Counted from the stretch's first letter, positions 1 to 10,052 are shown. The stretch: 64,000 bases of DNA from Kluyvera sichuanensis (GCF_014218705.1 NZ_JABBJF010000011.1:61555-125554); one strand, 5' to 3'. The notes: generated by a model from the letters alone, not told the origin. Translations and numbers: made by a program.

Positions 1-924
1 GCGGTCGCCAACACCATTCTGGCGTTTGTGGAACAGGGCGATAACGTGCTGATGACCAACACCGCCTATGAGCCAAGCCAGGACTTCTGCACCAAAATTC
101 TCGGTAAGCTGGGCGTCACCACCAGTTGGTTCGACCCGATGATCGGCGAAGGGATTGCCGCGTTGATCAAGCCCAACACCAAAATTGTGTTCCTGGAATC
201 CCCTGGTTCTATCACCATGGAAGTGCATGATATTCCTGCCATCGTTGCCGCCGTGCGCCGCGTTGCGCCTGAAGCGATCATCATGATCGACAATACCTGG
301 GCGGCGGGGGTTCTGTTTAAAGCGCTCGATTTCGGTATCGATATTTCTATTCAGGCTGGCACCAAATACCTGATTGGCCATTCGGATGCGATGGTCGGTA
401 CTGCGGTATCTAACGAACGCTGCTGGGCGCAACTGCGCGAAAACGCCTACCTGATGGGCCAGATGCTCGACGCCGATACCGCTTATATGACCAGCCGTGG
501 CCTGCGTACGCTGGGCGTGCGTTTACGTCAGCATCATGAAAGCAGCCTGAAGGTTGCCAAATGGTTGGCACAGCAACCGCAGGTTGAGCGCGTTAACCAC
601 CCTGCACTGCCGGGCAGTAAAGGGCATGAATTCTGGAAGCGTGATTTTACCGGCAGCAGTGGCCTGTTCTCGTTTGTGCTCAAAAAACACCTCAATGATG
701 AAGAGCTGGCAAACTATCTCGATAACTTCTCGCTGTTCAGCATGGCCTACTCCTGGGGTGGATTTGAGTCGCTGATTCTGGCGAATCAGCCGTCCGAACT
801 CGCCAGCATTCGTCCGGAAGGAAAAATCGATTTCACCGGTACGCTGGTACGCGTCCACATCGGTTTAGAAAACGTTGACGATCTGATTGCGGATTTAGCG
901 GCAGGATTTGCCCGCATCGTGTAA
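1..924 (+). CDS. metC: Cystathionine beta-lyase MetC, 5'-truncated by window edge
   Basis: PLP-dependent lyase that splits cystathionine to homocysteine, pyruvate and ammonia in methionine synthesis. The open frame runs from base 1, so only the C-terminal 307 residues are present (E. coli MetC has 395). The PLP-binding lysine lies in the motif [10 protein letters not shown], codon 364-366. Placed on the E. coli length this is Lys210, the known Schiff-base residue, which supports both identity and frame. The DNTWA motif just upstream (around base 290) is also typical of the Cys/Met-metabolism PLP family. It is followed by yghB on the same strand, as in E. coli. The start codon and promoter are outside the window. 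Identity is very secure. Confidence 0.97.
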   Translation, partial: AVANTILAFVEQGDNVLMTNTAYEPSQDFCTKILGKLGVTTSWFDPMIGEGIAALIKPNTKIVFLESPGSITMEVHDIPAIVAAVRRVAPEAIIMIDNTWAAGVLFKALDFGIDISIQAGTKYLIGHSDAMVGTAVSNERCWAQLRENAYLMGQMLDADTAYMTSRGLRTLGVRLRQHHESSLKVAKWLAQQPQVERVNHPALPGSKGHEFWKRDFTGSSGLFSFVLKKHLNDEELANYLDNFSLFSMAYSWGGFESLILANQPSELASIRPEGKIDFTGTLVRVHIGLENVDDLIADLAAGFARIV

Positions 925-935
925 CATGGCCTCAG

Positions 936-975
936 CCCGGTAGCCCAGGCTATCGGGTGGGTTAGTACTGTTTTT
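936..975 (+). terminator. Possible metC terminator hairpin
   Basis: A 9-bp stem (936-944 with 949-957, one G-T pair) lies 12 bases after the metC stop and is followed by a T-rich run at about 970. It resembles the shorter REP-like palindromes elsewhere in the window, so it may be a REP remnant serving as a terminator. Confidence 0.35.
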
Positions 976-1171
976 GATGCGTCGGTCAGGCGCGTCATCG
1001 ATGTTGAGAACAGTCGGTCCCCGAAGTGATTTACCACCGTCGGCGTAAACCGTTTCCGCGTTGTTGTCAGTAAATCAGGACAGCGCGGCTTCATTTGTTG
1101 CGCACGCGATCAAGGTGTTCTTAATCTTTCGGGCGTACAATAAGCGAAAACGCTGTTCCACAGGAATGTTC

Positions 1172-1831
1172 ATGGTCGTTATTCAAGATATTGTCGCCGC
1201 GCTTTGGCAGCACGATTTTGCTGCTCTGGCGAATCCGCACGTCGTGGGGGTCGTTTATCTGGTCATGTTTGCCACACTGTTTCTGGAAAATGGCCTGCTC
1301 CCCGCTTCATTCTTACCCGGCGATAGCCTTCTGCTATTGGCGGGCGCGCTCATTGCAAAGGGCGTGATGGGCTACGTCCCTACCATTGCCATTCTGACCG
1401 CGGCCGCCAGCCTCGGCTGCTGGCTGAGCTATATTCAGGGTCGTTGGTTGGGTAATACCCGCGTGGTGAAAGGTTGGCTGGCGCAGTTGCCGGATAAGTA
1501 CCACCAGCGCGCAACCTGTATGTTTGACCGCCACGGTCTGCTAGCGCTGCTGGCGGGGCGTTTCCTGGCGTTTGTGCGTACCCTGCTGCCAACGATGGCG
1601 GGTATCTCCGGCCTGTCGAATCGCCGTTTCCAGGTGTTTAACTGGCTGAGCGCGCTGCTGTGGGTAGGCGTGGTGACGAGCTTAGGCTATGCCATTAGCA
1701 TGATCCCGTTTGTAAAACGTCATGAAGATCAGGTAATGACTTTCCTGATGATCCTGCCAATCTTCCTGCTGGTTGCCGGGCTTCTGGGCACGGTGATAGT
1801 GGTGATTAAGAAGAAGTATTGCGACGCATAA
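1172..1831 (+). CDS. yghB: DedA-family inner-membrane protein YghB
   Basis: DedA-family membrane protein. E. coli YghB and its paralogue YqjA are needed together for normal cell division, Tat export and membrane-potential homeostasis, probably as proton-dependent transporters. The ATG at 1172 was chosen because AGGA (1162-1165) sits 6 bases upstream and the product is then 219 aa, the E. coli length. The ATG at 1166 would overlap the ribosome site, and an upstream extension to 1061 has no homology. DedA hallmarks are visible: [18 protein letters not shown] near residue 40 and the [12 protein letters not shown] segment near residue 130. Several hydrophobic spans follow, with a basic C-terminus (VIKKKY). 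It lies between metC and yqhC as in E. coli. Confidence 0.95.
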   Translation: MVVIQDIVAALWQHDFAALANPHVVGVVYLVMFATLFLENGLLPASFLPGDSLLLLAGALIAKGVMGYVPTIAILTAAASLGCWLSYIQGRWLGNTRVVKGWLAQLPDKYHQRATCMFDRHGLLALLAGRFLAFVRTLLPTMAGISGLSNRRFQVFNWLSALLWVGVVTSLGYAISMIPFVKRHEDQVMTFLMILPIFLLVAGLLGTVIVVIKKKYCDA

Positions 1832-1837
1832 TATTTC

Positions 1838-1918
1838 GTAGCCCGGCCGAGCAACGCGACGCCGGGAATGGCCTCCAGGCTACCCCGGGGTCGGCGTAAA
1901 CGCCTCGCCCGAGCTACA
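1838..1918. repeat. REP/BIME-like palindromic element
   Basis: Copy of the GTAGCCCGGCCGAGC...GACGCCGGG family followed by an inverted half ending in CGCCTCGCCCGAGCTAC. It sits between the convergent genes yghB and yqhC, where it may also end transcription from both sides. Confidence 0.75.
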
Positions 1919-1920
1919 AA

Positions 1921-2814
1921 TTACATTCCCCGCAGCCTTGCCGCATCCTCTCCCGGCGTCATGCCGAAATAGCGCTTAAACTCCCGGCTAAACTGCGACG
2001 CGCTTTCGTATCCCACCTGCATCGCCGCGGCGCTGGCCTTCAGCCCATCGTGCACCATCATCATCCGCGCTTTATGCAAACGGTAGGTCTTCAGATACTG
2101 TAGCGGCGAGGTGCTGGTCACCGACTTAAAGTTGTGGTGAAACGCCGACAGACTCATATTGGCCTCGGCAGCGAGCTGATCCACGCTGAGCGTTTCGGTG
2201 TACTGACTCTCGATACGCTTGAGCACCCGACTAATCTGGCTGAAATGAGTCTGGCGGCTAACCAGCGCCATTAATGCACCGCCTCGCGGCCCGGTCAGCA
2301 CGTGGTAGAGCATCTCACGGATAATCTGTTTCCCCAGAATGCGGGCGTCCAGCGGGCGCTCCATCACGTCCAGAAGGCGTTCCGAGGCGCAGAGAATCTC
2401 TTCGGAGAGCGTGGCCGAGTTAATCCCGCTTTCCGCCATCGACGATGGGTGGAACAGAGGGTCTTCGCCGATATCCATCAGCAGCTCCTGTAGCTGCAGA
2501 ATATCAACATCCAGGCGTAATCCGGCCAGCGGCGCGTCCTCGGTCGCAAAAGTTTCACATTCGAAGGGTAAAGGTACTGTCAGCAGCAGATATTCGTTGG
2601 CATCGTAACGGAAGGTGCGCTCGTTGATATAGCCAATCTTATAGCCGGAAAAGAGAAACACGATGCCCGGGCGATACATCACCGGCGTGCGCCCGTTTGG
2701 CTGAGTACCATAGATAAGCTGAATATCCGGCAGCAAGGTTCTCAGGTTTTGTTCGTTATTTTTCAGCTGCTTAATCTTTTCTGTCAGCAGCGCACAGATC
2801 TCTTCACGGTTCAT
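1921..2814 (-). CDS. yqhC: AraC-family regulator YqhC
   Basis: Transcriptional activator of yqhD and dkgA in E. coli, responding to aldehydes such as glyoxal and furfural. The N-terminal AraC_N-type sensor domain holds the [10 protein letters not shown] and [14 protein letters not shown] segments. A C-terminal double helix-turn-helix follows, with [13 protein letters not shown] in the first HTH and [17 protein letters not shown] in the second. The ATG at 2814 (297 aa) is preferred: GGAG lies 9 bases upstream, and two TTG codons at 2817 and 2820 are less likely starts. It is divergent from yqhD, its known target, with 197 bases between the start codons. Confidence 0.95.
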   Translation of the reverse strand: MNREEICALLTEKIKQLKNNEQNLRTLLPDIQLIYGTQPNGRTPVMYRPGIVFLFSGYKIGYINERTFRYDANEYLLLTVPLPFECETFATEDAPLAGLRLDVDILQLQELLMDIGEDPLFHPSSMAESGINSATLSEEILCASERLLDVMERPLDARILGKQIIREMLYHVLTGPRGGALMALVSRQTHFSQISRVLKRIESQYTETLSVDQLAAEANMSLSAFHHNFKSVTSTSPLQYLKTYRLHKARMMMVHDGLKASAAAMQVGYESASQFSREFKRYFGMTPGEDAARLRGM

Positions 2815-2869
2815 CAACAAGGGCTCCAGGTACCTTTTCCAACGCTGTCATTGTGGCTTTGTTTAACGT

Positions 2870-2893
2870 ATTTCTCCAGAGCTATGGAGAAAT
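2870..2893. promoter_or_regulatory. 9-bp perfect inverted repeat, candidate operator
   Basis: ATTTCTCCA (2870-2878) and TGGAGAAAT (2885-2893) are exact inverted copies around a 6-base centre. They lie between divergent yqhC and yqhD, about 120 bases before yqhD. Position and symmetry suggest an operator, possibly for YqhC. Nothing in the sequence proves which protein binds. Confidence 0.4.
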
Positions 2894-3011
2894 GGGCAAG
2901 ACAATCGCAGAAATGTGCATTGAGAGGTACGACGACGAAGACCACAATGATGTCATTCGGCGATGACCCCTCACCGCCCTTTTTTTCCACCCACACTATA
3001 GGGAACGAGCA

Positions 3012-4175
3012 ATGTTTAATTTTGATCTTCATACCCCAACCCGCATTCTGTTCGGTAAAGGTGCTATCGAAAACCTGCGCGCTCAGATCCCCGCTGACGC
3101 TCGCGTACTGATTACCTACGGCGGCGGCAGCGTGAAAAAAACCGGCGTGCTGGACCAGGTGCTGAGCGCACTGCAAGGTCTGGACGTGCTGGAGTTCGGC
3201 GGTATTGAGCCAAACCCATCTTATGAAACGCTGATGAACGCGGTGAAAATCGCCCACGAAGAGAAAGTCACCTTCCTGCTGGCCGTTGGCGGCGGTTCCG
3301 TACTGGACGGCACCAAGTTTATCGCTGCCGCCGCACACTACGATACCAGCATCGACCCGTGGGAAATTCTGGAAACCTACGGCAGTAACGTCACCAGCGC
3401 TATCCCAATGGGTTCCGTACTGACGCTGCCTGCGACCGGTTCCGAGTCCAACAAAGGTGCCGTTATCTCCCGTAAAACCACCGGTGACAAACGCGCCTTT
3501 ATGTCCCCACACGTTCAGCCGCTGTTTGCAATTCTGGATCCGGTTTACACCTACACCCTGCCGCCGCGTCAGGTTGCTAACGGCGTTGTGGATGCATTCG
3601 TTCACACCGTAGAGCAGTACGTCACCTACCCGGTTGACGGCAAAATTCAGGACCGCTTCGCGGAAGGCATTCTGCTGACGCTGGTTGAAGATGGCCCGAA
3701 AGCGCTGCAGGAGCCGGAAAACTACGCCGTTCGTGCCAACATCATGTGGGCAGCAACTCAGGCGCTGAACGGCCTGATTGGTGCGGGCGTGCCGCAGGAC
3801 TGGGCAACTCATATGCTGGGCCACGAACTGACCGCAATGCACGGTTTGGATCACGCACAAACGCTGGCTATCGTGCTGCCTGCTCTGTGGAATGAAAAAC
3901 GTGATACCAAACGCGCCAAACTGCTGCAGTACGCAGAACGCGTCTGGAACATTACCGAAGGTTCTGACGATGCGCGCATCGATGCCGCTATCGCCGCGAC
4001 CCGCAGCTTCTTCGAACAAATGGGCGTGCCAACTCGCCTGTCCGACTACGGTCTGGACGGCAGCTCTATCCCTGCGCTGCTGAAAAAACTCGAAGAACAC
4101 GGTATGACCAAACTGGGTGAAAATCAGGATATTACCCTGGACGTGAGCCGCCGTATTTACGAAGCGGCACGCTAA
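3012..4175 (+). CDS. yqhD: NADPH-dependent aldehyde reductase YqhD
   Basis: Iron/zinc-type alcohol dehydrogenase fold. It reduces short-chain and lipid-peroxidation aldehydes (glyoxal, acrolein, furfural, malondialdehyde) with NADPH and protects against aldehyde stress. At 387 aa it matches E. coli. The nucleotide-binding GGGS motifs occur near residues 37 and 93. The metal ligands of the E. coli structure are all in place: Asp194, His198, His267 and His281. Start ATG 3012 follows GGGAACGAGCA. It is followed by dkgA on the same strand after a 227-base gap holding an ERIC element. Expression is expected to depend on YqhC. Confidence 0.97.
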   Translation: MFNFDLHTPTRILFGKGAIENLRAQIPADARVLITYGGGSVKKTGVLDQVLSALQGLDVLEFGGIEPNPSYETLMNAVKIAHEEKVTFLLAVGGGSVLDGTKFIAAAAHYDTSIDPWEILETYGSNVTSAIPMGSVLTLPATGSESNKGAVISRKTTGDKRAFMSPHVQPLFAILDPVYTYTLPPRQVANGVVDAFVHTVEQYVTYPVDGKIQDRFAEGILLTLVEDGPKALQEPENYAVRANIMWAATQALNGLIGAGVPQDWATHMLGHELTAMHGLDHAQTLAIVLPALWNEKRDTKRAKLLQYAERVWNITEGSDDARIDAAIAATRSFFEQMGVPTRLSDYGLDGSSIPALLKKLEEHGMTKLGENQDITLDVSRRIYEAAR

Positions 4176-4192
4176 GAGCCCTCCGTTTCTTG

Positions 4193-4318
4193 CGCTAAGG
4201 ATTTCGAGCTGCAGAAAGGCGTCAAGACAGCGAATCCCCAGGAGCTTACATCAGTAAGTGACTGGGGTGAGCTGGCGCAGACAACGCATCTGCGGCTTGA
4301 AAGACGACGAGCAAGCTT
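4193..4318. repeat. ERIC element (copy 1), yqhD-dkgA gap
   Basis: The core carries GAATCCCCAGGAGCTTACAT and AGTAAGTGACTGGGGTGAGC, which match the ERIC1R and ERIC2 primer sequences that define enterobacterial repetitive intergenic consensus elements. It folds as nested stems: CCCCAG (4236-4241) with CTGGGG (4262-4267), CTTAC with GTAAG inside, and 14-base arms at 4202-4215 and 4289-4302 matching at 12 positions. The outer ends are approximate. It should be transcribed within the yqhD-dkgA message. Confidence 0.88.
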
Positions 4319-4402
4319 TCGTTTTTGCATATTTCGACCAGACTTAATCCTACAAACCTTATCGGGGCATTGCCCCGATAAGCTCGTAAAAAGGAGAAAT
4401 GC

Positions 4403-5230
4403 ATGACACATCCAACCGTGATTAAACTGCACGATGGCAATGTAATGCCGCAGCTCGGCCTCGGGGTATGGCAGGCCACGAATGAGGAAGTCGTCACCGC
4501 GATTCATAAAGCGCTCGAGGTGGGCTACCGTTCCATTGATACCGCCGCCGCTTATAAAAATGAGTCGGGAGTCGGTAAAGCGATTAAGAGCGCGGGCGTT
4601 GCTCGTGAGGATCTGTTCATCACCACCAAGCTGTGGAATGACTCCCATCTCCGCGCGGCGGATGCCCTACAGGAGAGCCTGGAGCACCTGCAGCTAGACT
4701 ATCTCGACCTGTATCTGATTCACTGGCCGGTTCCCGCAACCGATCACTATATCGATGCGTGGAAGAGCCTGATTGAACTGCAAAAACAGGGGCTGATTAA
4801 GAGCATCGGCGTGTGTAACTTCCAGGTGCCTCACCTGCAGCGACTGATTGATGAAACCGGCGTCGCACCGGTCATCAACCAGATTGAGCTGCATCCGCTG
4901 ATGCAGCAGCGTCAGCTGAACGCCTGGAACGCCACACATAAAATCCAGACCGAGTCCTGGAGCCCGCTGGCACAGGGTGGTGAAGGGGTGTTTGACCAGA
5001 AAATTATCCGTGCTCTGGCGGATAAATACGGTAAGACGCCAGCGCAAATCGTGATTCGCTGGCACCTCGACAGCGGCCTGGTGGTGATCCCGAAATCGGT
5101 CACGCCGTCGCGCATTGCCGAAAACTTTGCCGTCTGGGACTTCCGCCTGGATAAAGATGAGCTGAGCGAGATTGCGAAGCTGGATCAGGGTAAGCGTTTA
5201 GGCCCGGATCCGGACCAGTTTGGCGGTTAA
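4403..5230 (+). CDS. dkgA: 2,5-diketo-D-gluconate reductase A (aldo-keto reductase)
   Basis: NADPH-dependent aldo-keto reductase. It reduces 2,5-diketo-D-gluconate, methylglyoxal and other reactive carbonyls. At 275 aa it has the E. coli length. The catalytic tetrad is Asp46 (SIDTAAAY), Tyr51, Lys76 (TTKLWN) and His107 (LIHWP). The C-terminal cofactor loop PKSVTPSRIAEN is intact. A strong ribosome site, AAGGAG, lies 8 bases before the ATG at 4403; an overlapping ATG at 4399 is out of frame. A strong terminator follows at 5251. E. coli has yqhG and yqhH after dkgA; here the next gene is ygiQ. Confidence 0.96.
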   Translation: MTHPTVIKLHDGNVMPQLGLGVWQATNEEVVTAIHKALEVGYRSIDTAAAYKNESGVGKAIKSAGVAREDLFITTKLWNDSHLRAADALQESLEHLQLDYLDLYLIHWPVPATDHYIDAWKSLIELQKQGLIKSIGVCNFQVPHLQRLIDETGVAPVINQIELHPLMQQRQLNAWNATHKIQTESWSPLAQGGEGVFDQKIIRALADKYGKTPAQIVIRWHLDSGLVVIPKSVTPSRIAENFAVWDFRLDKDELSEIAKLDQGKRLGPDPDQFGG

Positions 5231-5250
5231 GTGAAGCAGTATGAATGTCA

Positions 5251-5279
5251 AAAGCCCGGCGAATCGCCGGGCTTTTTTA
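5251..5279 (+). terminator. Rho-independent terminator of dkgA
   Basis: Perfect 9-bp stem AAGCCCGGC / GCCGGGCTT with a five-base loop, followed by six T. Confidence 0.9.
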
Positions 5280-5288
5280 TGGCTTAAG

Positions 5289-5334
5289 TGCTGTCCCGGC
5301 GTCGCTGCGCTCGGCCGGGCTACCACCCAATGTA
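5289..5334. repeat. REP-like element
   Basis: Half-element CCCGGCGTCGCTGCGCTCGG followed by CCGGGCTAC, then a short remnant TGTAGCCC. It lies between convergent dkgA and ygiQ. Confidence 0.65.
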
Positions 5335-5346
5335 GCCCTGTTAAAT

Positions 5347-7518
5347 TCAGCGGGACGCGGGTTTAGGACGCTTTTTGATGCCGTTTGGCGTCTGACGCTG
5401 GTGCGCCACCGGCGTGTGCTTGGTCAGCGCCGGGCGGGTGTTGCGGTTCTGACGACGCGCTTCGCGCATCTCATCCAGCGTTGGTGCAGGCACCAGGCAG
5501 TCACGACGGCTGCCGATCAGATGTTTTTTACCCATCGTCTCCAGCGCCGTACGGATCAGCGGCCAGTTAGCCGGATCGTGATAGCGCAGCAGCGCTTTGT
5601 GCAGACGACGCTGCTTATCGCCTTTCGGGATCACCACATCTTCACTCTTATAGCCAATTTTACCCAGCGGGTTCTTGCCGGTGTAATACATGGTGGTCGA
5701 GTTCGCCAGCGGCGACGGATAGAAGTTCTGCACCTGGTCCAGACGGAAACGGTGCTGTTTCAGCCACAGCGCCAGGTTCACCATATCTTCATCGCGCGTG
5801 CCTGGGTGGGCGGAGATAAAGTACGGAATCAGATACTGCTCTTTACCGGCCTGCTTCGAATAGGTGTCGAACAGCTCTTTAAAGCGGTGATAGCTGCCCA
5901 TCCCCGGCTTCATCATCTTCGACAGCGGCCCTTCTTCAGTGTGTTCAGGCGCAATCTTCAGATAGCCGCCCACGTGGTGGGTTGCCAGCTCTTTGATATA
6001 GCGCGGGTCTTCCACCGCCAGGTCGTAACGGACGCCGGAGGCAATCAGGATCTTCTTGATACCTTTCAGGTCGCGGGCGCGGCGATAGAGGTTAATCGTC
6101 GGCGTGTGGTCGGTATCCATATGCGGGCAGATTTCCGGGTACACGCAGGAGAGACGACGGCAGGTCTGCTCGGCACGCGGCGACTTACAGCGCAGCATGT
6201 ACATGTTGGCCGTAGGGCCACCCAGGTCAGAGATAATGCCGGTAAAGCCCGGTACCGTGTCACGAATGGCTTCGATTTCGTTGATGATCGAGTCTTCGGA
6301 GCGGCTTTGAATAATACGACCTTCGTGCTCGGTGATAGAGCAGAAGGAACAGCCGCCGAAGCAGCCGCGCATGATATTGATAGAGAAACGAATCATCTCA
6401 TACGCCGGGATACGCGCCTTGCCGTATGACGGGTGCGGGATACGCTGGTACGGCAGCGCGAACACGCTGTCCATCTCTTCGGTGGAGAGCGGGATCGCTG
6501 GCGGGTTAATCCAGATATAGCGGTCGCCCTGCTTCTGCATCAGCGCACGGGCGCTGCCCGGGTTGGTTTCATGGTGCAGAATACGGGAAGCGTGGGCATA
6601 CAGCACCTTGTCGCCTTTGACCTTTTCAAAGGACGGCAGCAAGACGTAGGTTTTATCCCACGGCTTAGGGCGCGGCGGCTGTACGGTAACGACTTTGGCT
6701 TCCTGCTTTTTCGGTGCCACCGGTTTGTTATCGGCACACGGCAAGTCTTCACCATACGGATGCGGAATCGGGTCGATTTTCCCCGGGGTGTCGATGCGGG
6801 TTGAGTCGACGCCAGACCAGCCCGGCAGCGCTTCTTTGACGATGATGGCGGTGTTACGCACGTCGCGGATCTGCGCGATTGGCTCGCCTGCCGCCAAACG
6901 GTGCGCCACTTCAACCAGCGGACGCTCGCCGTTACCGAACATCAGCATGTCGGCCTTGGCGTCAATCAGCACCGAGCGGCGCACGGTATCGGACCAATAG
7001 TCATAGTGCGCGGTACGACGCAGGCTGGCTTCGATGCCACCGAGGATAACCGGCACATCTTTCCACGCTTCTTTACAGCGCTGGGTATAAACCAGCGTCG
7101 CGCGGTCAGGGCGTTTGCCCGCGACGTTGTCTGGGGTATAGGCATCGTCATGGCGCAGCTTGCGGTCTGCGGTATAACGGTTGATCATCGAGTCCATGTT
7201 ACCGGCGGTGACGCCGAAGAACAGGTTCGGTTTTCCCAGACGCATAAAGTCGTCTTTGCTGTTCCAGTCAGGCTGGGCAATGATCCCCACGCGGAAGCCC
7301 TGTGCTTCCAGCATACGACCACAAATCGCCATCCCGAAGCTCGGGTGGTCAACATAGGCGTCGCCGGTGACCAGAATGATGTCGCAGCTATCCCAGCCAA
7401 GTTGATCCATCTCTTCACGTGACATTGGCAAAAACGGAGCCGGCCCAAAGCAGGCGGCCCAGTACTGCGGCCAGGAGAAAAGGTCGCGATCCGGTTGGAT
7501 CAGGGAGATAGCGCTCAT
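5347..7518 (-). CDS. ygiQ: Radical SAM protein YgiQ (UPF0313)
   Basis: Large radical SAM protein of unassigned substrate, widely conserved in bacteria. The product is 723 aa; E. coli YgiQ is slightly longer, with a variable basic C-terminal tail. The [4Fe-4S]-binding motif is CFGGCSFC inside [19 protein letters not shown], with the SAM-domain core after it. An N-terminal B12-binding-like region begins [16 protein letters not shown]. Start ATG 7518 has GGAAG 5 bases upstream and the E. coli-like N-terminus; an upstream extension to 7554 looks spurious. The C-terminal tail (about 40 residues) is rich in Arg, Lys and Gln and may contact RNA, which is inference. Confidence 0.94.
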   Translation of the reverse strand: MSAISLIQPDRDLFSWPQYWAACFGPAPFLPMSREEMDQLGWDSCDIILVTGDAYVDHPSFGMAICGRMLEAQGFRVGIIAQPDWNSKDDFMRLGKPNLFFGVTAGNMDSMINRYTADRKLRHDDAYTPDNVAGKRPDRATLVYTQRCKEAWKDVPVILGGIEASLRRTAHYDYWSDTVRRSVLIDAKADMLMFGNGERPLVEVAHRLAAGEPIAQIRDVRNTAIIVKEALPGWSGVDSTRIDTPGKIDPIPHPYGEDLPCADNKPVAPKKQEAKVVTVQPPRPKPWDKTYVLLPSFEKVKGDKVLYAHASRILHHETNPGSARALMQKQGDRYIWINPPAIPLSTEEMDSVFALPYQRIPHPSYGKARIPAYEMIRFSINIMRGCFGGCSFCSITEHEGRIIQSRSEDSIINEIEAIRDTVPGFTGIISDLGGPTANMYMLRCKSPRAEQTCRRLSCVYPEICPHMDTDHTPTINLYRRARDLKGIKKILIASGVRYDLAVEDPRYIKELATHHVGGYLKIAPEHTEEGPLSKMMKPGMGSYHRFKELFDTYSKQAGKEQYLIPYFISAHPGTRDEDMVNLALWLKQHRFRLDQVQNFYPSPLANSTTMYYTGKNPLGKIGYKSEDVVIPKGDKQRRLHKALLRYHDPANWPLIRTALETMGKKHLIGSRRDCLVPAPTLDEMREARRQNRNTRPALTKHTPVAHQRQTPNGIKKRPKPASR

Positions 7519-7614
7519 ATTGCTTCCGAAAAAAATTGGCAAAAAAATAGACAAAGGCCGGGGATTATAAGCCCGTTCGCCTTACTAATGAAGTGGGAAT
7601 TTTTAGCGCGGTTT

Positions 7615-7646
7615 GTGCCCCGGCGTCGCTGTGCTCGGCCGGGGGT
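7615..7646. repeat. REP-like half element
   Basis: GCCCCGGCGTCGCTGTGCTC followed by GGCCGGGGG, a short palindrome of the same family as the other REP copies. It lies between ygiQ and ftsP and may terminate ftsP transcription. Confidence 0.6.
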
Positions 7647-7652
7647 TCTTGA

Positions 7653-9065
7653 TTACGGCGCCGGGTTCACCAGAATCTGTCCGATAGAACCACGGTCGGC
7701 AAGCTCCAGCGTTTGGCTGGAGAACTGGAACGGGAAGTGCGGCCATGACGGCTGTGAGTAATAGACCAGCAGCTCAACCTGACCGTCAATCCAGACCGTA
7801 TCTTTCCAGCCCCGATCTTCCGGCAGCGGCGTCGCACCGTTGACGTTGCGAACCTGGAACATCACCCCTTCAATATGGAACGACTGCGGCGCATCGGCAC
7901 GAACCGTCCAGCGCTCCCAGGTGCCCTGTTGCGCGGTGATATCAATGCGCTGCGGGTCCCACAGCTGGCCGTTGATACCCGGATCGTCGCCGAGCAGAAT
8001 GTCGCGGCTGCGAATCGGCGTGCCGCTCAGCACTTCCGTTGGCAGTATGCGCATCGGTAAGTTATCGGTCACTAACGGCAGCAGCCCCGTTGGGCGCAGG
8101 GTCAGCACCAGCGTGGAGATCAAAATGCTCGATGGTTCGAAGAAGCCGCGAATACGCTCCATGATGCTGGCGGACTCACCGCAGGTCATCGACACTTCAT
8201 CGCCGTTGGTCATATCCACCAGCACTTCGCGACGCTCACCCGGCGCCAGCGAGATTTGCGTGGTGGAGACCGGCGCAGGCAGGAAGCCCTGATCGCTGGA
8301 AATCACGTGCAGCGCGCGGCCATCGCTCATCCGCAGCGAGTAACGGCGAGAGTTAGAGGCGTTCAGCAGGCGCAGACGCACCCAGCCGCGCGATACTTCA
8401 ACATAGGGCCCCTGGACACCGTTGACCAGCAGCGTATCGCCAACAAAGCCACCGCTGCCCGGTTCGTCGTATACCGGCGCGCCAAAGTTATCCAGACGCT
8501 TATCCTGGATAATGACCGGGAAGTCGTCGACGCCGTAGTGGTTAGGGAATGGTAAGGACTTACTAACTTCATCCTCAACCAGCCACATTCCCGCCAGGCC
8601 GTTATATACCTGCTGGGCCATGTGGTTTGGCGTATTGGCCTGATACCACAGCGTTGACGCGTTCTGGCGAATAGGCAGCACCGGCGCCCAGTCGGCGTTT
8701 GGCGTCATCATGCGCGCCGCGCCGCCAATCAACGGCCCCGGCACCTGCAAACCGCGCACGGTCATGGCGACGTTTTCCGTCAGACGGTTGCTGTAGATGA
8801 GTTTGACATCGTCACCCTTCCAGACGCGGATCGTCGGCCCAAGATAGCGGCCGTTGACGCCCCAGACGGAGGCGCGCGTGCCCTGGGTAAACGACCAGTG
8901 CGCACGCTGCAGCGTTAAGAATAGCGGTTGCCCACGGCGAGACTCCAGCAGAGGAGGCACCGGCAATGCGGGTTGCTTCCCTGCGGCCTGTGCCCTCAGC
9001 GGCACGGTGCCGGCACAAAGCGCAACGCCCGAAGCCTGAATAAACTGACGCCGACTGAGTGACAT
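7653..9065 (-). CDS. ftsP: Cell division protein FtsP (SufI)
   Basis: Periplasmic divisome protein with a multicopper-oxidase fold; it stabilises the division apparatus under stress. It is a classical Tat substrate. The N-terminus shows the twin-arginine motif SRRQFIQ, a hydrophobic stretch and an AQA cleavage region near residue 27. At 470 aa it matches E. coli. The His-rich copper ligands of true multicopper oxidases are largely missing, as known for SufI, so no enzyme activity is expected. It lies upstream of ygiQ and downstream of plsC on the same strand. The plsC-ftsP gap is 98 bases without an obvious terminator, so cotranscription is possible. Confidence 0.95.
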   Translation of the reverse strand: MSLSRRQFIQASGVALCAGTVPLRAQAAGKQPALPVPPLLESRRGQPLFLTLQRAHWSFTQGTRASVWGVNGRYLGPTIRVWKGDDVKLIYSNRLTENVAMTVRGLQVPGPLIGGAARMMTPNADWAPVLPIRQNASTLWYQANTPNHMAQQVYNGLAGMWLVEDEVSKSLPFPNHYGVDDFPVIIQDKRLDNFGAPVYDEPGSGGFVGDTLLVNGVQGPYVEVSRGWVRLRLLNASNSRRYSLRMSDGRALHVISSDQGFLPAPVSTTQISLAPGERREVLVDMTNGDEVSMTCGESASIMERIRGFFEPSSILISTLVLTLRPTGLLPLVTDNLPMRILPTEVLSGTPIRSRDILLGDDPGINGQLWDPQRIDITAQQGTWERWTVRADAPQSFHIEGVMFQVRNVNGATPLPEDRGWKDTVWIDGQVELLVYYSQPSWPHFPFQFSSQTLELADRGSIGQILVNPAP

Positions 9066-9163
9066 ATAAGCTCCATCAAAACTGACAAATCAAACGCGGG
9101 AAATCATTTTCCCAACAGCAATACAGCCGCGACGCGGGCATTCACCCACGCCGTCAGCAGAAA

Positions 9164-9901
9164 TTACGCTTTACCCGCAGACTCACGCTGGGCCACTTCC
9201 TGGTCCAGTTCGTCTATTTTGGCCTTCATGACTTCACGGCAGTGTTTTGCCAGGTCGCGAACCTGATCTTTACCCCACGCGCTGGTGTCGATAGGCTCCA
9301 GCATTTCCACAATCACCAGACCATTATTCCAGCGGTTGAGTTTAATCTTATTGGAAGTATTCGACACACACACCGGGATAATTGGCACACCGGCGGCGAT
9401 AGCCGCGTGAAACGCACCGGTTTTAAACGGCAGCAGGCCACGGCCGCGGCTGCGGGTACCTTCCGGGAACATCCAGATGGAAATTCTGCGTTTCTTAAAG
9501 GCATCTGCCACTTCGGCAATGGTACTGTGCGCTTTCGCTCGGTTGTTACGGTCGATCAGCAGGTTGCCGGTCAGCCAGTACAGCAGACCAAAGAACGGCA
9601 CCCACACCAGGCTCTTTTTACCGACCGTCACGGTTGGCGGCTGAACGATATTCGCCGCTGTCACCATATCGTAGTTGTTCTGGTGGTTGGCGATATAAAT
9701 CGCGTTGCCATAGCGCTCCGCGTCAGCCGGTTTGCGGGTTTCAACCTTTAAACCGAACACCGGCGCCATACGGCCAAACATATGGCCAAAGGTGGCGACG
9801 TGTTTTGGGTTACGCGGACTGAACAGGCAATAGATGCAGCCAAAGATGCATACCAGGATGCAATAAATGACGACAATAATGACACGTAAAATAAATAGCA
9901 T
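9164..9901 (-). CDS. plsC: 1-acyl-sn-glycerol-3-phosphate acyltransferase PlsC
   Basis: Essential inner-membrane enzyme that acylates lysophosphatidate to phosphatidate in phospholipid synthesis. The product is 245 aa, the E. coli length, from ATG 9901, which has GAGGA a few bases upstream; the upstream extension to 9925 lacks homology. The acyltransferase motif HQNNYD (His73-X4-Asp78) is present. The second family motif, FPEGTRSRGRG, occupies residues 145-155. An N-terminal hydrophobic span (residues 2-26) anchors it in the membrane. It follows parC on the same strand after a terminator-like hairpin. Confidence 0.96.
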   Translation of the reverse strand: MLFILRVIIVVIYCILVCIFGCIYCLFSPRNPKHVATFGHMFGRMAPVFGLKVETRKPADAERYGNAIYIANHQNNYDMVTAANIVQPPTVTVGKKSLVWVPFFGLLYWLTGNLLIDRNNRAKAHSTIAEVADAFKKRRISIWMFPEGTRSRGRGLLPFKTGAFHAAIAAGVPIIPVCVSNTSNKIKLNRWNNGLVIVEMLEPIDTSAWGKDQVRDLAKHCREVMKAKIDELDQEVAQRESAGKA

Positions 9902-10052
9902 AGCGTCCTCTGAACCCTGAACCACTTAGAATGATACCGATCAGACGGGTGCTGACAGGATATATAGACCGGACAGGGCTTTGTTACTTGCAGACCCCTG
10001 CAAAGGGGTATTGTTAATCGCAACGGCTGAATTAACAACGGTTTCACGGTAA

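Noticed and set aside
2814..4100. 428-codon open frame antisense to yqhD
   Set aside because: His/Gln/Phe-rich shadow of a highly biased gene; no ribosome site, no recognisable domain, fully inside yqhD.
4172..4648. Open frame on the minus strand crossing the yqhD-dkgA gap
   Set aside because: It is partly the translated ERIC element (SLTDVSS); the same peptide recurs at the other ERIC copy.
5245..6429. 394-codon open frame opposite ygiQ
   Set aside because: Arg/His/Val-rich antisense shadow; begins in a terminator and REP element.
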